From an uncultured Treponema sp. (GTDB taxonomy: Bacteria; Spirochaetota; Spirochaetia; Treponematales; Treponemataceae), in contig CALDID010000085.1 of the NCBI GenBank assembly GCA_937901865.1, forward strand, positions 1-16,213: 16,213 bases of DNA, read 5' to 3'. This document shows positions 14,459 to 16,213 of the stretch, piece by piece. Position numbers and translations under genes: made by a program. How positions within the stretch are numbered: the stretch's first letter is position 1; each line of letters begins with the position of its first letter. Under the pieces are notes generated by a model. That model saw only the letters and a program-made list of their open reading frames with translations, ran no database searches and was not told the origin of the DNA.

Positions 14459-14534
14459 CTTTAAACACGAAAAGAATGATACAGAGTGTAACACAGTCCT
14501 ATTTCTCATACGATATTTGAATATAGAGGATATT

Positions 14535-16103
14535 ATGAAAATATATAGTTTTTCGCCTTTTGGATATGAGGGCGCAATAGTGAGCGTTGAAGTTGATTTA
14601 AGAAAGGGAATACCTGCTATTGATATGGTGGGGCTTGCCGACGGCGCGGTAAAGGAAAGCCGAGAAAGAATCCGCTCTGCTATCCGTAATTCTGGGCTTG
14701 AGTTCCCGAAAGAAAGGGTGTTGATAAGTCTTTCGCCTGCTGACTTGAAAAAAGAGGGAGCTGGTTTTGATTTGCCGATTGCGTTAGCTGTGCTAGAGGC
14801 AAAATTGGACTTGGAAAGAGATAAGAGCAACGGAGAGCTTTTTGAAGAAAGCGTACTTATTATTGGAGAGCTTGATTTAAGCGGCAATGTAAAAAGTGTT
14901 CGCGGAATTCAAGCTGCTATTGCAACGGCTGCAGAAACGGGAATTACAAAGTGCATTGTGCCTGCGCTAAACAAGGGCGAGGCGATGAAGATGACAGGAA
15001 CGCATATTTTTGCCGCCGAAACTCTTTTAGAAGCATTTAATGCACTTGAAACAGGAAAAGGCTTTGAAGTTGCAAAAGAAAATGCAGAAGAAGAGCTAGG
15101 GGAAGGATATGTTAAAATCGATGATGTTATTTTTCCTCCTGTTACGCCTGAAAACGATATATGCACTGTGAGAGGGCAAAAGAATCTAGTGCGGGGATTG
15201 CAGATAGCTGCTGCGGGTGGGCATAATGCCTTGGCGTATGGTACTCCAGGTTGTGGCAAGACGCTTGCAATGCAACGCTTTTCGAGCCTTATGCCGCTAT
15301 TAACAGATGAAGAGAGCAAAACGGTAACTCGCATACATTCTCTCGCAGGTCTGTTGCCTCAAGGCGCAGCACTCGTAAAAATCCCGCCGTTTCGTATGCC
15401 GCATCAAACTGCCTCTATTGAAGGAATTTGCGGTGGAGGGCCGCGCTGTACACCAGGAGAAATTTCTTTAGCTCATAATGGAGCATTGTTTCTTGACGAA
15501 GCGAGCCAATTTAAAGCGTCTGTGCTGCAAATGCTTCGAGTACCGCTTGAAAGTGGGTGTATCACGCTTTCGAGGGCGGGAAGAAACACGGTGTATCCTG
15601 CGTCTTTTCAGCTGCTTGTCGCAACAAATCCTTGCCCGTGCGGCAACTTTGGTTCAAGCGATAAACTTTGTCTTTGTTCTGCACGCTCTATTGAACAGTT
15701 CTGGAAAAAGTTTTCTGCCCCTCTTCTTGACCGCATAGATATTCGCCTGCACGTTGATTTGCCAGACACGCAAGAAGATACGCCGCTTGATATAATGACT
15801 CTTCGCACTCCTATTGCTCATGCTGTTTCTGTGCAGCGGCGAAGGCAGGGAAAGCGAAATGCGCATTTAACGCCGCAAGAAGTGTTGATGTATTGCGTTA
15901 TGAGCGATGAGGCAAGGGAGATTCTGGATAAAGCGCAGGATATGTATAGCTTGAGCCAAAGGGCTGTGAGCGGTTGTATGAAAATTGCGCGCACTATTGC
16001 AGATATGGACGGTTCAGAGAAAATAGAAGCTGTGCATATGAAAGAGGCTGTGCATTATCGAAAAACTGAAGTTGGAATCGGCGGCATTAGCGAAATGCTC
16101 TAA
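14535..16103 (+). CDS. comM: YifB/ComM family Mg-chelatase-like AAA+ ATPase
   Basis: A 522-residue AAA+ ATPase of the YifB/ComM family. ComM is a branch-migration helicase that helps integrate incoming DNA during transformation; many non-competent bacteria carry it too. The N-terminal S5-like/Lon-type domain (about 1-165) starts MKIYSFSPFGYEGA and holds GLADGAVKESRERIRSA and SLSPADLKKEGAGFDLP. The Mg-chelatase domain follows with Walker A GTPGCGKT (236-243), Walker B LFLDEAS (D321, E322), a cysteine set NPCPCGNFG...CLC, and LLDRIDI. A C-terminal AAA lid ends it. I chose ATG 14535 (AGAGGA upstream, family-conserved start) over ATG 14427, which adds 36 residues that would run through the long inverted repeat. 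It stands alone; no competence genes are near. Confidence 0.95.
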   Translation: MKIYSFSPFGYEGAIVSVEVDLRKGIPAIDMVGLADGAVKESRERIRSAIRNSGLEFPKERVLISLSPADLKKEGAGFDLPIALAVLEAKLDLERDKSNGELFEESVLIIGELDLSGNVKSVRGIQAAIATAAETGITKCIVPALNKGEAMKMTGTHIFAAETLLEAFNALETGKGFEVAKENAEEELGEGYVKIDDVIFPPVTPENDICTVRGQKNLVRGLQIAAAGGHNALAYGTPGCGKTLAMQRFSSLMPLLTDEESKTVTRIHSLAGLLPQGAALVKIPPFRMPHQTASIEGICGGGPRCTPGEISLAHNGALFLDEASQFKASVLQMLRVPLESGCITLSRAGRNTVYPASFQLLVATNPCPCGNFGSSDKLCLCSARSIEQFWKKFSAPLLDRIDIRLHVDLPDTQEDTPLDIMTLRTPIAHAVSVQRRRQGKRNAHLTPQEVLMYCVMSDEAREILDKAQDMYSLSQRAVSGCMKIARTIADMDGSEKIEAVHMKEAVHYRKTEVGIGGISEML

Positions 16104-16120
16104 GCAGTAGAGAAGAAACA

Positions 16121-16148
16121 AAAAAGGTTCTGTTTAATGCAGAACCTT
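16121..16148 (-). terminator. Terminator of tRNA-Leu
   Basis: A 9-bp perfect stem AAGGTTCTG/CAGAACCTT (16124-16132 with 16140-16148) with a seven-base loop. On the minus strand it is followed by TTTTTTGTTT and lies about 10 bases past the tRNA 3' end. The + strand lacks a T run, so it serves comM poorly. Confidence 0.85.
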
Positions 16149-16158
16149 AATAAAAAAA

Positions 16159-16213
16159 TGCCGGAAGAGAGACTTGAACTCTCACACTATTGCTAGCAAA
16201 GGATTTTGAGTCC
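16159..16213 (-). tRNA. tRNA-Leu (anticodon CAA), partial
   Basis: The 3' part of a class II tRNA on the minus strand; the 5' half lies beyond the window. The anticodon loop CTCAAAA gives anticodon CAA (16206-16208), reading UUG. The long variable arm can form GCUA/UAGU around a GCAA loop, typical of Leu. The T arm GAGAG-TTCAAGT-CTCTC is perfect. The acceptor 3' strand is TTCCGGC plus discriminator A, as in Leu. CCA is not encoded (TTT follows), so it is added enzymatically. Confidence 0.9.

Noticed and set aside
14427..14534. N-terminal extension of ComM from ATG 14427
   Set aside because: The 36 extra residues are encoded partly by the long inverted repeat and do not fit the conserved family start. 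ATG 14535 has its own ribosome site.

Overview
The window reads as a chromosomal segment of a spirochaete, most likely a host-associated Treponema. This is an inference from the gene set (HtpG, a monomeric [FeFe] hydrogenase, a class II GalT, SleL-like GH18 proteins), moderate-to-low GC, and an approx. 41-bp tandem repeat of a kind I associate with Treponema intergenic regions. No database search was possible. No integrase, transposase, CRISPR array or rRNA is visible.

Layout. 1-564 (+): 3' part of a gene resembling phage-type PBECR4 nuclease domains, ended by a bidirectional terminator (576-610). 674-2653 (-): htpG, with a good promoter preceded by a long A/T tract. 2654-3226: divergent intergenic region holding six tandem copies of a repeat with a GACGC-TGT-GCGTC hairpin. 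3227-4705 (+): [FeFe] hydrogenase with ferredoxin-type Fe-S centres. A long inverted repeat leads into a + strand cluster: RlmB/TrmH-type rRNA methyltransferase (4794-5582), periplasmic PAP2 phosphatase (5579-6412) and YfcE-like phosphodiesterase (6443-6988). 7071-8579 (+): galT, apparently leaderless, with a perfect 12-bp dyad over its -35. A bidirectional terminator separates it from a convergent - strand operon: ModF-like double ABC ATPase (12502-10940), then two paralogous GH18 glycosidases (10940-9876 and 9831-8653).

Next on the - strand are cysK (13655-12720), with its own promoter and terminator, and upstream of it an Rrf2-family regulator with three cysteines (14187-13750). The regulator's promoter carries a palindrome over the -10, which suggests autoregulation and possibly control of cysK. 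After a 347-bp intergenic region dominated by a 94-nt long inverted repeat comes comM/yifB (14535-16103, +). The window ends inside a tRNA-Leu(CAA) gene on the - strand with its own terminator.

Themes: redox and sulfur metabolism (hydrogenase, Rrf2 regulator, cysK); envelope and sugar chemistry (PAP2, GH18 pair, galT); housekeeping (htpG, rlmB, comM). The least explained parts are non-coding: the 41-bp array, the hairpin between hydrogenase and rlmB, the galT promoter dyad and the long palindrome before comM. I found no clearly new multi-gene system. The most unusual coding context is the fused ATPase with one degenerate half, translationally coupled to a GH18 enzyme.
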